Of a DNA stretch of 64,000 bases, positions 37,392 to 49,805 are shown one piece after another. This DNA is from Bartonella sp. WD16.2. GTDB taxonomy: Bacteria; Pseudomonadota; Alphaproteobacteria; Rhizobiales; Rhizobiaceae. The notes under the pieces are model-generated. The model was not told the origin of the DNA, made no database searches, and saw only the letters and a program-made list of their open reading frames with translations. Each line of letters starts with the position of its first letter. Within the stretch, counting starts at the first letter, position 1. Where the stretch lies: assembly GCF_002022505.1 (NCBI RefSeq), contig NZ_CP019781.1:868001-932000 (forward strand), given 5' to 3'. The translations under genes were made by a program, and so were the position numbers.

Positions 37392-40175
37392 TTACACTTC
37401 GTCGTCCGCATCAACCACATTGCAATGCTGCTCACTTTCTTCCATATCTGGTTCGCTAGCATTAACTTCAGGCTCAGAAATACGCTCAACTGATACAACC
37501 TTCTCACCTTTTGCTGTATTAAAGATCGTTACCCCCTTGGTCGAACGACCAGCTATGCGAATACCATTAACAGGAACACGAATAAGCTGCCCTTTATCTG
37601 AGACAAGCATAATTTGATCTTGCGCTTCCACCGGAAAGGCTGCCACTAACTTACCAATTTCAGCTGTTTTGGATGGATCGGTTGCACGAATCCCCTTTCC
37701 TCCACGTCCTGAAATACGAAAATCATAAGAGGAAGACCGTTTTCCATAACCAAACTCACTAACTGTTAAGAGCATTTGTTCATGGGCACTAAGCTCCATA
37801 TAACGTTCATCTGTTAATTCTGTTACGGTTGTTTCTGACTCTTCATCACCAATGACAATATCTTCATCATCTGCACCAGCTGCACGCCGTTCACTGATCA
37901 CGCGTTTAATATAGGCAGAACGCTCAGTCGACGTAGCTTCAACATGCTTTAAAACAGTCATAGAAATGACTTTATCACTATCACCCATGTTGATACCACG
38001 TACCCCCATTGAATGACGCCCAACAAACACACGAACATCACTCACAGGAAAACGAATACATTGTCCATTCGCTGTTGTAAGAACAACATCATCATACTCT
38101 GTACAGGTCTCTACGGAAAGAATCTCATCTCCTTCTTCACCAAATTTCATTGCAATTTTACCATTACGATTAACTTGAACAAAATCTGATAATTTATTGC
38201 GACGTACAGTCCCACGCATTGTTGCAAACATAACATCAAGTTTGCTCCAATCTTCCTCATCATCTGGTAAAGGCATAATTGTTGTTATACGCTCACCTTG
38301 TTGCAAGGGCAGCATATTAATTAAAGCTCGCCCACGCGATTGCGGCGTACCAATAGGTAAACGCCAAACTTTCTCTTTATAGACAATTCCACGTGACGAA
38401 AAGAAAAGAACCGGTGTATGTGTATTAGCTACAAATAAACGGGTTACAAAATCCTCATCTTTTGTAGCCATACCAGAACGCCCCTTACCCCCACGACGTT
38501 GGGCACGGTACGTATTTAAAGGCACACGTTTAATATAACCACTATGACTAACTGTCACCACCATTTCTTCTGGTGCGATCAGATCTTCATTATCCATATC
38601 CGCACTACCGAAACCAAAAACAGTGCGCCGAGGAGTTGCAAATACTTCACGAAGAGCGTTTAGTTCATCTTTAACAATACCCATAATTCGTGAACGCGAT
38701 GCCAAAATATCAAGATAATCGGTAATATCTACACCAATTTTATTTAATTCGTCAGCAATCTCATCGCGACCAAGTGCTGTTAACCTCTGCAAACGCAACT
38801 CCAAAATAGCACGCGCTTGTTCTTCTGATAAATGATATGTATTATCCTCATGGATAATATGACGAGGATCATCAATAAGCTTAATTAAAGGTGCTATATT
38901 AATAGCCAACCAACGCCGCTCCATTAATTGTGCGCGCGCTATTTGTGGATCAGATGCCTTGCGAATTAATGCTATAATTTCATCAATATTAGCAACAGCA
39001 ATAGCAAGCCCAACTAAAACATGTGCACGCTCACGCGCTCTACGTAAAAGATATTTTGTTCTCCGACTTACCACTTCTTCACGGAAAGAAACAAATGCAC
39101 GAAGTATATCAAGCAACGTCATCTGCTCAGGTTTTCCGCCATTCAACGCAACCATATTACAACCAAAAGAGGCCTGCAGTGGCGTATAACGATATAGTTG
39201 ATTTAAAACAACATCCGCAACAGCTTCTCTCTTAAGCTCAATAACAACCCGATACCCATCACGATCAGATTCATCACGTAAATCAGAAACTCCATCAATA
39301 CGTTTATCACGAACTAATTCAGCTATCTTTTCAATCATTGTAGCTTTATTAATCTGGTAAGGTATTTCGCTTACGATAATTGCCTGCCGATTATTACGAA
39401 TTTCTTCGATATCGACTTTAGCACGCATAATAATTGAACCCCGCCCCGTTTCATACGCCGAACGAATACCCGAACAGCCAAGAATAATACCACCCGTAGG
39501 AAAATCAGGACCAGGAATGATTTTAATCATCTCATCTAGCGTTATACTGGGATCATCAATTAAAGCGATACATCCATCAACAACTTCACCAAGATTATGT
39601 GGAGGAATATTAGTCGCCATTCCTACAGCAATACCACCCGATCCATTTACCAAAAGGTTAGGAAAACGTGCTGGTAAAACCATAGGCTCACGTTCACGTC
39701 CATCATAATTATCTTGAAAATCAACAGTATCCTTATCGATATCAGCTAAAAGTTCTTCTGAGATTTTCTCTAAACGACACTCTGTATAACGCATCGCTGC
39801 AGGTGGATCACCATCAATAGAACCAAAATTCCCTTGCCCGTTAATCAACGGATTTCGCAAAGAAAAATCCTGCGCCATGCGCACTAATGCATCATAAATC
39901 GAAGCATCACCGTGAGGATGAAATTTCCCCATTACTTCACCAACAACACCCGCTGACTTACGATAAGATTTGTTGAAAGAAAGACCCATTTCATTCATTG
40001 CATGAAGAATACGACGATGAACAGGTTTCAATCCATCACGCACATCAGGTAATGCACGTGATACAATCACGCTCATCGCATAATCGAGATAGGAGCGTTG
40101 CATTTCTTCAATAATACTAACTGGCTCAATACCGGTCAGCACATCACGTTCTGTCAGTGGAGTAAGATCGGTCAC
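37392..40175 (-). CDS. gyrA: DNA gyrase subunit A
   Basis: Breaks and rejoins DNA in the A2B2 gyrase, introducing negative supercoils. It has 927 residues: winged-helix and tower domains with the catalytic Tyr in [10 protein letters not shown], then six beta-pinwheel blades and an acidic tail. In the quinolone-determining region ([15 protein letters not shown]) residue 91, equal to E. coli Ser83, is Ala. The same natural substitution is reported in bartonellae and lowers quinolone susceptibility. The gap to coaD is 23 bases, so the genes may share transcripts. Confidence 0.96.
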   Translation of the reverse strand: MTDLTPLTERDVLTGIEPVSIIEEMQRSYLDYAMSVIVSRALPDVRDGLKPVHRRILHAMNEMGLSFNKSYRKSAGVVGEVMGKFHPHGDASIYDALVRMAQDFSLRNPLINGQGNFGSIDGDPPAAMRYTECRLEKISEELLADIDKDTVDFQDNYDGREREPMVLPARFPNLLVNGSGGIAVGMATNIPPHNLGEVVDGCIALIDDPSITLDEMIKIIPGPDFPTGGIILGCSGIRSAYETGRGSIIMRAKVDIEEIRNNRQAIIVSEIPYQINKATMIEKIAELVRDKRIDGVSDLRDESDRDGYRVVIELKREAVADVVLNQLYRYTPLQASFGCNMVALNGGKPEQMTLLDILRAFVSFREEVVSRRTKYLLRRARERAHVLVGLAIAVANIDEIIALIRKASDPQIARAQLMERRWLAINIAPLIKLIDDPRHIIHEDNTYHLSEEQARAILELRLQRLTALGRDEIADELNKIGVDITDYLDILASRSRIMGIVKDELNALREVFATPRRTVFGFGSADMDNEDLIAPEEMVVTVSHSGYIKRVPLNTYRAQRRGGKGRSGMATKDEDFVTRLFVANTHTPVLFFSSRGIVYKEKVWRLPIGTPQSRGRALINMLPLQQGERITTIMPLPDDEEDWSKLDVMFATMRGTVRRNKLSDFVQVNRNGKIAMKFGEEGDEILSVETCTEYDDVVLTTANGQCIRFPVSDVRVFVGRHSMGVRGINMGDSDKVISMTVLKHVEATSTERSAYIKRVISERRAAGADDEDIVIGDEESETTVTELTDERYMELSAHEQMLLTVSEFGYGKRSSSYDFRISGRGGKGIRATDPSKTAEIGKLVAAFPVEAQDQIMLVSDKGQLIRVPVNGIRIAGRSTKGVTIFNTAKGEKVVSVERISEPEVNASEPDMEESEQHCNVVDADDEV

Positions 40176-40693
40176 AGTTCTAATACTTTCAAAAAAGAAT
40201 CATTTTGATCTTTTATATCGAAAAATACTTTAAAATGCTAACTCCCCTCCCCATAAGAGAGTAAGAATTGAACAATAATTTCTAATATATTACTTGTTTA
40301 TATGAAGAATCAGAAATGAAATGAACATAATCCGCTCCCCTGAGTTAAAAAATGAAATAAACAATGCCCAATGCAATCTTTTCAAATTCCCCGCGTATCT
40401 TAGGCAATCTTCTCAACAAAAATACTAAAATAAAGACTTTAAGAAATAGATCATTGCCTTTACAATAATCTTTCATCTTCAATCTACTTACCATGCTTTT
40501 TGACATGAGCACAACTTAGCGCTCCTTATGTTATAACCTGCCACATACCTTCTAATACATTTACTAATCAGTTTAACTGCATGATACAAAATAAGTTTCT
40601 TTTTACTTTTCTTATAAGACAATAAACTTTAAATTAGAAATTTACCCTTCTTGTTTGAAAATAAAAAGCAATAATAACATCTTTTATAGATTA
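40176..40693. other. Gap between ssb and gyrA, 518 bp
   Basis: AT-rich. No gene or strong hairpin seen. It must hold the gyrA promoter, since gyrA starts at its left edge and reads leftward, but I cannot single out one. Confidence 0.5.
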
Positions 40694-41200
40694 TCAAAAT
40701 GGAACGTCATCATCCAATTGGTGTGAAAAATTTCCTTCCAAATAATTATTGTTTTGGCTAAAATTTTCTTTTCGATCCAAACTACTATCCCCAAAGTCAT
40801 CACTACCTAATGGATTTTCGTGCATTCTCTCCCCACCATCCATAGCGCCACGACCTTCAAGCATTTGTAATTCACCGCGATATTTTTGTAAAACAATTTC
40901 TGTCGTATAACGATCATTACCATTTTGATCTTGCCATTTGCGTGTTTGCAATTGACCTTCAATATAAATTTTACTGCCTTTTTTTAGATATTGCTCCGCA
41001 ATTTTTACAAGATTTTCATTAAAAATAACAATGCTATGCCACTCGGTGCGTTCTTTACGTTCATTCGTATTACGGTCACGCCAGCTTTCCGAAGTGGCAA
41101 TACGTAGATTTGCCACTTGATCACCAGAATTCAAACGACGGATTTCAGGATCAGCACCAAGATTACCAATCAAAATAACTTTATTAAGGCTACCAGCCAT
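40694..41200 (-). CDS. ssb: Single-stranded DNA-binding protein, chromosomal
   Basis: 168 residues. OB fold ([37 protein letters not shown]...[41 protein letters not shown]), then a Gly/Asp/Asn-rich linker and the acidic tail DDDVPF that recruits repair and replication proteins. It is divergent from uvrA, as in most proteobacteria. The phage paralogue is at 24808-25257. Confidence 0.95.
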   Translation of the reverse strand: MAGSLNKVILIGNLGADPEIRRLNSGDQVANLRIATSESWRDRNTNERKERTEWHSIVIFNENLVKIAEQYLKKGSKIYIEGQLQTRKWQDQNGNDRYTTEIVLQKYRGELQMLEGRGAMDGGERMHENPLGSDDFGDSSLDRKENFSQNNNYLEGNFSHQLDDDVPF

Positions 41201-41421
41201 TATACAAACTCCAAAATTTAAACTACCTTCTTATAGTAAAAGACAATAAAAACATCTAGCTTATATCCATCATAAAGGAAAAAAGCTGTACTTTTACTTC
41301 TCTTTCCAAAAGAATTTACACTCTTCTTTCTCTTATAATAATGGAACACATTGTAATTTCAAAGGAAAGGTCTTATTTCATATAATAGTGTAAATTTTTT
41401 GTTCATACGCCAAGGATCAAC

Positions 41422-44337
41422 ATGTCTCACCAGAAATATATATCTATTCGCGGCGCACGTGAACATAACCTTAAAAATATCGATCTTGACCTTCCTCGCA
41501 ATAAATTAATTATTATAACAGGACTTTCCGGCTCAGGTAAATCATCCTTAGCTTTTGATACAATTTACGCCGAAGGTCAACGTCGTTATGTTGAAAGCCT
41601 TTCTGCCTATGCACGCCAATTTTTGGAAATGATGCAAAAACCAAACGTTGATCAAATAGATGGTCTGTCCCCTGCTATCTCTATCGAACAAAAAACCACT
41701 AGCCGTAATCCTCGTTCAACAGTTGGTACTGTAACTGAAATTTATGATTATATGCGCCTTCTCTTTGCTCGTATCGGTATCCCTTATTCACCTGCCACAG
41801 GCCTCCCTATTGAAAATCAGACAATCAGCCAAATGGTTGACCAAATTATGGCCTTACCAGAGGGTACGCGGATTTTTATTATGGCACCTTTAGTGCGAGG
41901 AAGAAAAGGTGAATATAAAAAAGAGCTAGCAGAACTTTTAAGAAAAGGATTTCAACGTGCCAAAGTTGATGGCAATTTCTACGAAATTCCTGACATCCCT
42001 CCTCTTAATAAAAAATATAAACATGATATAGACGTAGTGGTAGATCGCCTTGTTGTGTGTCATGACATTACTTCTCGTTTAGCTGATAGTATAGAAACCT
42101 GTCTGCAGATTGCAAACGGACTTGCGATTGCTGAAATGGCAGATCAACCTTTGACAATAAAGGAAACCTCAAAGGAATCTACCAACAAATCAAAAAATGA
42201 AACACATAAACGACTCATTTTTTCAGAAAAATTCGCCTGCCCTATATCCGGATTCTCTATTCCTGAAATCGAGCCACGCCTTTTTTCATTCAACAACCCT
42301 TTTGGTGCTTGTCCCACTTGTGATGGGCTTGGCATTCAAAAAGCAATTGACCCAGCAAAAATTGTACCCAATGAAAATCTTACTTTAAAATCTGGAGCCA
42401 TTGCCCCTTGGTTTAAATCACCCTCACCTTACCATAACCAAATACTAAAAGCGTTAGGCAAAGCCTATGAATTTAAACTTACAGATAAATGGTGTGAACT
42501 TTCAGATGAAGCCCAGCATGTTATTTTATACGGTACAAAAACAAAAGAAATTCCCCTTATTCACGAAGATGAAGGCTGCTCTAACACAACAACCCAATAT
42601 TTTGAAGGCGTTATTCCAAATATGGAACGGCGATGGAAAGAAACCGATTCTGCTGGCTCATATAAAGAAATCGAATATTACATGTCTTCTTCACCTTGTC
42701 GAGCTTGTAATGGTCATCGGTTAAAACCAGAAGCACTCTGTGTTAAAATTAACGAAATGCACATTGGGCAAGTATCAGAACTCTCTATCCTAAAAGCAAA
42801 TGATTGGTTTGCTAATATTGATCAGTATCTTAATAAAAAACAACGTAGTATTGCAGCACGTATTTTAAAAGAAATCCGTAAACGTTTAGAATTTTTAAAT
42901 CATGTGGGACTTGAATATCTTACCTTATCTCGAAATTCAGGAACACTTTCAGGCGGAGAAAGTCAACGCATTCGGCTAGCGTCTCAAATTGGTTCTGGCC
43001 TCACAGGTGTTCTTTATGTTTTAGATGAACCGTCTATTGGTCTACACCAACGCGATAATGGACTCCTTTTAAAAACGTTGTGCCATTTACGTGATCTTGG
43101 CAATACAGTTATCGTTGTTGAACATGATGAAGATGCCATTTTTACAGCAGATTATGTAGTGGATATTGGCCCTGCTGCAGGCGTTCATGGTGGAGAAGTT
43201 ATTGCTCAAGGTACACCGCAGGAAATTATGAATAATCCATCCTCGCTTACAGGCCAATATCTTTCAGGAAAAATGGCAGTTACTATGCCCGCTAAGCGAC
43301 GTAAAATATCAAAGTCAAAAGTACTCAAAGTAATTGGTGCCCAAGGTAATAACCTTAAAAATATTAATGTCGATATCCCTCTTGGGACTTTTACTTGCGT
43401 AACTGGTGTTTCAGGTGGAGGAAAATCAACATTTCTTATTGAAACTCTCTTTAAAGCTGCGTCACGCCACATTATGGGAAGTCATCAAAACCCAGCAACC
43501 TATACCAAAATCGAAGGACTAGAATTGCTTGATAAGGTCATTGATATTAATCAATCACCTATTGGGCGTACTCCACGCTCCAATCCAGCAACTTATACAG
43601 GTGCTTTTACCGCAATCCGCGATTGGTTTGCTGAGCTTCCTGAATCAAAGGCTCGTGGTTATCAAGCAGGACGTTTTTCATTTAATGTCAAAGGGGGACG
43701 TTGTGAAGCATGCCAAGGCGATGGTGTTATCAAAATTGAAATGCACTTTTTACCTGACATCTACGTTACATGTGACATATGCCAAGGAAAACGCTATAAT
43801 AGAGAAACGCTAGAAGTAAAATTTAAAGGAAAATCTATTGCTGACGTACTTGATATGACAGTTGAAAAAGCTGAAAAATTTTTTCAAGCTGTCCCTGCCA
43901 TTCATAACACAATGAAGACTCTTGTTAAAACTGGCCTTGGCTATATCAAAGTTGGACAACAGGCTACAACGCTTTCTGGTGGTGAAGCCCAGCGCGTAAA
44001 ACTTGCCAAAGAACTTTCACGAAAAACAACAGGCCGCACACTCTATATTTTAGACGAACCAACAACGGGTTTACATTTTCACGATGTTGCAAAACTTCTT
44101 GAAGTTTTGCATGAACTCGTTGAGCAAGGCAATACAGTTGTAGTTATTGAGCATAATCTTGAAGTCATTAAAACGGCTGATTGGATTATTGATTTAGGAC
44201 CAGAAGGTGGAGATGGCGGTGGTCAAATTGTTGCAATTGGCCGCCCTGAAGATATTATAAATATCCCTGAATCCTATACTGGAAAATTTCTAAAAGAGCT
44301 TTTGTTACGCAGACCTTTGCATAATTTAGACTCTTAA
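41422..44337 (+). CDS. uvrA: Excinuclease ABC subunit A
   Basis: Damage-sensing ATPase of nucleotide excision repair. It has 971 residues with two ABC modules: Walker [10 protein letters not shown] near residue 31 and GVSGGGKST near 660, signatures LSGGESQR and LSGGEAQR, and C-x-x-C zinc modules (CPTCDG, CRACNG, CEACQG, CDICQG). It is divergent from ssb. I saw no GTTC-N7-GTTC SOS box in the 221-bp gap. Confidence 0.96.
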   Translation: MSHQKYISIRGAREHNLKNIDLDLPRNKLIIITGLSGSGKSSLAFDTIYAEGQRRYVESLSAYARQFLEMMQKPNVDQIDGLSPAISIEQKTTSRNPRSTVGTVTEIYDYMRLLFARIGIPYSPATGLPIENQTISQMVDQIMALPEGTRIFIMAPLVRGRKGEYKKELAELLRKGFQRAKVDGNFYEIPDIPPLNKKYKHDIDVVVDRLVVCHDITSRLADSIETCLQIANGLAIAEMADQPLTIKETSKESTNKSKNETHKRLIFSEKFACPISGFSIPEIEPRLFSFNNPFGACPTCDGLGIQKAIDPAKIVPNENLTLKSGAIAPWFKSPSPYHNQILKALGKAYEFKLTDKWCELSDEAQHVILYGTKTKEIPLIHEDEGCSNTTTQYFEGVIPNMERRWKETDSAGSYKEIEYYMSSSPCRACNGHRLKPEALCVKINEMHIGQVSELSILKANDWFANIDQYLNKKQRSIAARILKEIRKRLEFLNHVGLEYLTLSRNSGTLSGGESQRIRLASQIGSGLTGVLYVLDEPSIGLHQRDNGLLLKTLCHLRDLGNTVIVVEHDEDAIFTADYVVDIGPAAGVHGGEVIAQGTPQEIMNNPSSLTGQYLSGKMAVTMPAKRRKISKSKVLKVIGAQGNNLKNINVDIPLGTFTCVTGVSGGGKSTFLIETLFKAASRHIMGSHQNPATYTKIEGLELLDKVIDINQSPIGRTPRSNPATYTGAFTAIRDWFAELPESKARGYQAGRFSFNVKGGRCEACQGDGVIKIEMHFLPDIYVTCDICQGKRYNRETLEVKFKGKSIADVLDMTVEKAEKFFQAVPAIHNTMKTLVKTGLGYIKVGQQATTLSGGEAQRVKLAKELSRKTTGRTLYILDEPTTGLHFHDVAKLLEVLHELVEQGNTVVVIEHNLEVIKTADWIIDLGPEGGDGGGQIVAIGRPEDIINIPESYTGKFLKELLLRRPLHNLDS

Positions 44338-44446
44338 AACAAGTCGTAAAATAATTTACGCACCTAATAATGTAATGATGTATAAATAAGGTTTATAACT
44401 TATAATTGTATCATTTTTATTCTTCACAAGCCTTTTTATGTTATAA

Positions 44447-44956
<510 letters not shown>

Positions 44957-45010
44957 TATTTACAAAATTTTACTTTTTCTATCTACCTCAGTCCAATAAG
45001 GAAATTGCAT

Positions 45011-46420
45011 ATGACAACCGTATCAAACATACTTAAACAGATTGCAGATAATGACATACGCTTTGTCGATTTACGTTTCACCGACCCGTGGAGTAAATTA
45101 CATCACGTCACAATAGATGTTACCGCAATCACTGAAGATACATTCACCGATGGTGTTATGTTTGATGGTTCTTCAATTGCTGGATGGAAAACAATTAATG
45201 AATCCGATATGGTATTGATGCCAGATCCAGAAACAACTCATATGGATCCCTTTTTTGCTCAGTCTACTTTAGTCATACTTTGTGACGTACTCGATCCTGT
45301 TTCCGGAGAATTGTATAGTAGAGATCCGCGTTCTATTGCAAAAAGAGCAGAAGCTTATATGAAATCTTTAGGTATAGGTGATACAGTTAATATAGGTCCA
45401 GAAGCAGAATTTTTTATTTTTGACGACGTACGTTATAAAAATGATCCATATAATACAGGCTTTAAGCTTGATTCAAGTGAACTTCCATCAAATGATGATA
45501 CTGAATATGAAATGGGCAATCTTGGGCATCGACCACGTATGAAATGTGGTTATTTTCCAGTTCCTCCTATCGACTCTTGTCAAGACATGCGTTCTGAAAT
45601 GCTTACTGCACTAAAAGACATGGGTGTAAGTGTTGAAAAACATCATCATGAAGTAGCTGCAGCTCAACACGAATTGGGTATTCGATACGATACATTAGTT
45701 CGACAAGCTGATAAAGTGCAAATTTTTAAATATGCTGTGCATCAAATTGCAAACAGTTATGGTAAAACAGCGACTTTCATGCCAAAGCCAATTTTTGGTG
45801 ATAATGGTTCAGGCATGCATGTTCATATATCAATTTGGAAAGATGGAAAACCAACCTTTGCAGGAAATGAATATGCCGGATTATCAGAAACCTGCTTATT
45901 TTTTATCGGTGGTATCATTAAACATGCAAAAGCAATCAACGCTTTCACAAACCCATCTACTAATTCCTATAAGCGTTTAGTTCCTGGGTTTGAAGCACCT
46001 GTTCTTCTTGCCTATTCTGCACGCAATCGTTCGGCGTCTTGTCGTATTCCATTCAGCTCTTCACCAAATTCAAAACGCGTGGAAATCCGTTTCCCAGATC
46101 TAACAGCAAATCCATATCTAGCGTTTGCAGCACTCTTAATGGCTGGTCTTGACGGTATTAAAAACAAAATTCATCCTGGACAAGCTATGGATAAAGATCT
46201 TTATGACCTGCCCCCTAAAGAACTTAAAGACATTCCTACAGTCTCAGGTAGCTTACGTGAAGCACTTGAAGCTCTTGATAAAGATCGCAGCTTTCTTAAA
46301 GCAGGAGATGTCTTTGATGACGACCAAATCAATTCTTTCATTGAATTGAAAATGCAAGAAGTTTTGCGTTATGAAATGACTCCACATCCTATTGAATTTG
46401 ATATGTATTATTCTGTTTAA
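45011..46420 (+). CDS. glnA: Glutamine synthetase type I
   Basis: ATP-dependent synthesis of glutamine from glutamate and ammonia. It has 469 residues from ATG 45011, preceded by AAGGAA; a TTG two codons earlier is unlikely. Motifs are [20 protein letters not shown] (metal Glu), [11 protein letters not shown] and [13 protein letters not shown], with the adenylylation Tyr in [11 protein letters not shown] near the C-terminus, marking the GSI-beta class regulated by adenylylation through PII. A terminator follows. Confidence 0.96.
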   Translation: MTTVSNILKQIADNDIRFVDLRFTDPWSKLHHVTIDVTAITEDTFTDGVMFDGSSIAGWKTINESDMVLMPDPETTHMDPFFAQSTLVILCDVLDPVSGELYSRDPRSIAKRAEAYMKSLGIGDTVNIGPEAEFFIFDDVRYKNDPYNTGFKLDSSELPSNDDTEYEMGNLGHRPRMKCGYFPVPPIDSCQDMRSEMLTALKDMGVSVEKHHHEVAAAQHELGIRYDTLVRQADKVQIFKYAVHQIANSYGKTATFMPKPIFGDNGSGMHVHISIWKDGKPTFAGNEYAGLSETCLFFIGGIIKHAKAINAFTNPSTNSYKRLVPGFEAPVLLAYSARNRSASCRIPFSSSPNSKRVEIRFPDLTANPYLAFAALLMAGLDGIKNKIHPGQAMDKDLYDLPPKELKDIPTVSGSLREALEALDKDRSFLKAGDVFDDDQINSFIELKMQEVLRYEMTPHPIEFDMYYSV

Positions 46421-46444
46421 AGAATAAATCATACTGCTTAATCT

Positions 46445-46473
46445 AAAAATGGAGGTTGAAGCCTCCATTTTTT
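46445..46473 (+). terminator. Terminator of glnBA
   Basis: AAAATGGAGG (46446-46455) pairs with CCTCCATTTT (46462-46471) with a six-base loop, followed by further T. Confidence 0.92.
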
Positions 46474-46572
46474 GTGATGTTTTTTCTAAAGAGCATGAAC
46501 CACCCTTTTACTAAGATATTTTTCCTTTATAAAAGAGATTGAATCCTTTCGAATCAATAATCAAGGTTTCTA

Positions 46573-47118
46573 ATGTTGCAGATTTATCGATCTTTTTTTA
46601 TTCTTTTATGCTTTGTTTCTATTATATCAACAGTGCAAGCTAATGGAGTAACCAATGAAGAATTGATAAATCTACAAAAGGAAATTTCTATTTATAATAA
46701 AGCACTTAAAGAAATTGATTCAAATGCTATCTTAAATGCTATTCCTCCCCAAATTATCGAGAGTTTAACGACTAAAAAGAATATCAATAAAGCACAATTT
46801 CAACAAATAATAAAAAATCAAATAGAACAGCTAGCGAAAAATTATAAAATTGAGAATATAAAAATCGACCAAACGCAAAAACGTGAAGGAAAACTCGATA
46901 ATGGCATTCCTTATTTTATTATGCCTTTAGAAATTGCAATTATAATAAATAATGGAAAAAAATTTTATATTAAAAGTGAAATTATTGCCCTTCTCGAAAA
47001 TAATCAGTGGTATTTTATTCGCGGCAATGACAACACAGCTTTAAATATAACTAATGAAGCTTTCCCCGGACTTGAAAAAATAAAAATCAATTCAACAAAA
47101 ATTATAAAAATATCGTAA
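46573..47118 (+). CDS. Predicted secreted protein of unknown function
   Basis: 181 residues. A signal peptide occupies residues 1-23 (RSFFILLCFVSIISTVQA-NGV). The mature part is basic and rich in Lys, Ile and Asn, with a helical first half and a beta-rich second half (GIPYFIMPLEIAIIINNGKKFYIKSEIIALLENNQWYFIRG). That pattern resembles small periplasmic proteins with a single beta domain. No family recognised. Confidence 0.65.
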   Translation: MLQIYRSFFILLCFVSIISTVQANGVTNEELINLQKEISIYNKALKEIDSNAILNAIPPQIIESLTTKKNINKAQFQQIIKNQIEQLAKNYKIENIKIDQTQKREGKLDNGIPYFIMPLEIAIIINNGKKFYIKSEIIALLENNQWYFIRGNDNTALNITNEAFPGLEKIKINSTKIIKIS

Positions 47119-47160
47119 TTGAAAATTTCATGTTTATGTATGAACAGAAGAAAATTCCAC

Positions 47161-47943
47161 TTATGCACAGGCAGTAATGATTGTAGCCGCTGCATTAAAT
47201 TCGGCCTTTTTGTAAGTTCGCCGCATCACCGCTTCCTCATCAATACCCCATTGTTTCTTCGTCCAGTTCTCATCTAAATGAGCAATATCCCAAGCATTAT
47301 CCAAATTAATTCTCTTTTCAGCTACAGCAAAAGCAATAAGGGCAGAGCCCGTTAAAGTAGTCATTGCATGAAGTGCAGCAAGTATATAAGGGGATTCTAT
47401 TTTGCGTAAATAATTACTCACCGCTTGAATAGCTTCCCATGGTTGTTCAATATGCATAAGTCCTGCTGCTATATTAAAACGTGCACCAAGTTTTTCTTCT
47501 GCCCAATCAAGTAAAAAATCCCATTGTTTACATTGTTGTTCTACAAGTTCTTTTGGTGTTTGTGCACGATAAAAAATCATATCACATGCAACAAAACGCA
47601 ATAAATCTTCAAAAATAATTTGCATATTGTCGGCTATACCATCAACAACAGTGTTAACAAGACGTGTAATTGGCATTTTTCCTGGATCAATGTTCTTTTC
47701 CTGCACAGTGAATTCTTGTGCTACTAATGAAGCGAGTGCTTCTGTTGGTATGAGAAGACAGCGCTTTGCAGGTGTTTTTACGGAAGCCCCATCTAATAAT
47801 ATGGAAAAACCTTCCTCTCTATGTGCAATACTTACTTCTTTATAAAATCGTTTAGTCAATGGTTGACACGAAAGCTTTTGTACTGTGTAGACAGGATTAT
47901 CCTCATTTAACGGTATATTAAAATCATCTAAAATTTTACGCAT
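47161..47943 (-). CDS. ATP12-family F1-ATPase assembly chaperone
   Basis: Binds unassembled F1 alpha subunits. It has 260 residues: LLDGASVKTPAKRCLLIPTEALASLVAQEF at the N-terminus, MPITRLVNTVVDGI, a QCKQWDFLLDWAEEKLGARF helix, and the DENWTKKQWGIDEEA end typical of the family. ATP12 occurs in alphaproteobacteria and mitochondria, which supports the taxonomic call. It lies downstream of rluC on the same strand after a 649-bp gap. Confidence 0.9.
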   Translation of the reverse strand: MRKILDDFNIPLNEDNPVYTVQKLSCQPLTKRFYKEVSIAHREEGFSILLDGASVKTPAKRCLLIPTEALASLVAQEFTVQEKNIDPGKMPITRLVNTVVDGIADNMQIIFEDLLRFVACDMIFYRAQTPKELVEQQCKQWDFLLDWAEEKLGARFNIAAGLMHIEQPWEAIQAVSNYLRKIESPYILAALHAMTTLTGSALIAFAVAEKRINLDNAWDIAHLDENWTKKQWGIDEEAVMRRTYKKAEFNAAATIITACA

Positions 47944-48592
47944 ATTATTCTACTTCTAATATCTTAATTAATCTTCTGAATTTTCTAGAATAGAATCCAT
48001 ACACTTTTCGTACATTAGATATCATTTGATAAGCTTAAGAAAAACTAATTGTACTCATTTTAATTGATTTCGCTATCGATATCTAAGATTAAACTCTTAA
48101 CGTAGTAATTCCTTTACTTGCATAGCAATCTCTACACGAGACTCAAAAGAATTATAAAGGGATGATTAAGAAGATAACTATTAACCGTTTGCATTACAAA
48201 CAAAATAATTAAATAATGAAACTGATATACCTAATTGAAAATACAGCATAATTTTCCGACCATCACATCAAAAAATAGGATATCCAGCTATTGAATTAAA
48301 ATTGCTAAATCTTCATTCTTAAATGAAGTAAAACTTTAAATATTATTTTATTACAGATTAAAAACAATACCCGCTTATAAGTTCAAATCATTTCTTATAT
48401 TTCACTATCGACAGTTTATAATATAAAATTGTTATCGTCTTTTACTAAATAAAACTCCAGTGATATTTTTCTCATAACTTGGTAATTGATAATTAAATTC
48501 CTCACAAATTCCTTTTTGTAATGGCAAGTAATTAAACACTTCTAATAAACTTGCGTTACTACAATTAATAAAATTAAGCTGAATTTTTCTTA
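47944..48592. other. Gap between rluC and the ATP12 gene, 649 bp
   Basis: AT-rich, no gene or strong hairpin called. A HAD-family hydrolase often lies between these genes in related genomes; I see no remnant. Confidence 0.45.
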
Positions 48593-49572
48593 TTACTCTG
48601 TATCACCATCGTCTTCATTAAAAGCCAAAAGATTAAAACTTTGTACCATATGAGGCGGTAAAGGAGCTATAATATCTAATATGCCTCCTGAGGGATGAGG
48701 AATACGAATACGGCGTGCATGAAGATGAAGGCGATTTTGAATACCGCCAGGTAATTCCCAATTATTGTCAGAAAAAAAATATTTTGAATCGCCAATAATT
48801 GGATGATTCATATAAGCTGCGTGAACACGTAGCTGATGTGTTCTACCGGTATAAGGCTCCATTTCTAACCAAGATAGAACCCGTCCTCGCGTATCTAAAA
48901 CACGATAGTAAGAAACTGCGTGATTAGAATCTGATTCTCCATGTTCACAAACACGCATTTTATCGCCCTGTGCAGTTATTTCTTTTACCATCCATGTTGA
49001 AATTTTATCTTGCTTTTTTTTAGGCACTCCCCGCACCAATGCCCAATAAGTCTTTCTCGTTTCTCGTGCTCGAAAAGCAGCAATCAAAGCCTGTGCAGCT
49101 CCCCTTGATCGAGCAATAATAAGCACACCTGATGTCTCACGATCAAGACGATGAACTAACCGTGGTTTTTCCCCTTTTTTATTACGCCATACTTCAAGCA
49201 TACCATCAATATGGCACGTCAAACCAGAGCCACCTTGTACAGCCAAACCTGCAGGTTTGTTTAATACAAAGATTTTGGATCTTTATAAAGAAGCATTTTT
49301 TCCAAAATGTTCAATTTGTCCTGATCATGAATGGTCTTACCCGTTGCAGAAAGGTCTCTTTTATTATCACTAGACAAAAACGGTACACGAATAGACTGCC
49401 CTATAATAAGACGTATATCAGTTTTAACACGCCTGCCATCAACGCGTATCTGGCCAGAACGTAACAGTTTTTGTAGATACCCAAACGCAAGTCCTGGATA
49501 ATGCACCTTAAACCAACGATCTAAGCGCATTCCGTTTTCATCTTCTTCAACCTTTTTGATTTCTACACCCAC
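48593..49572 (-). pseudogene. rluC: RluC-type 23S rRNA pseudouridine synthase, frameshifted in an A run
   Basis: Converts U to pseudouridine in 23S rRNA. The N-terminal half has the S4-type domain (RLDRWFKVHYPGLAFGYLQKLLRSGQIRVDG). At CCAAAATC (minus strand, T run 49273-49276) one A is missing; with it the frame reads KDPKIFVLNKPAGLAVQGG. The second half has the catalytic RLVHRLDRETSGVLI and GRTHQLRVHA. All motifs are intact, so this may be a base-calling error. Start GTG 49572 has GAGGG upstream; a longer start at 49674 is possible. Confidence 0.85.
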
Positions 49573-49805
49573 TGTAATAGGCCCTCTTGCAATACAATTT
49601 CTTTGTTTATCAATCGTATTTTTCTCGTCTTTATAAACGTAAAAACTATATCCTTTAGAATTAGACTTTATCACATTGCATTACAATCAGTATCCAAAAT
49701 TGCATTTCTTTGCTGTACAAATTTTATTACTTCAAAGAAAATCATTACATAAAGAATTGTAATACTAATTTTGTGATTGCAATAGCTATTGGAGATAACC
49801 ATCCC

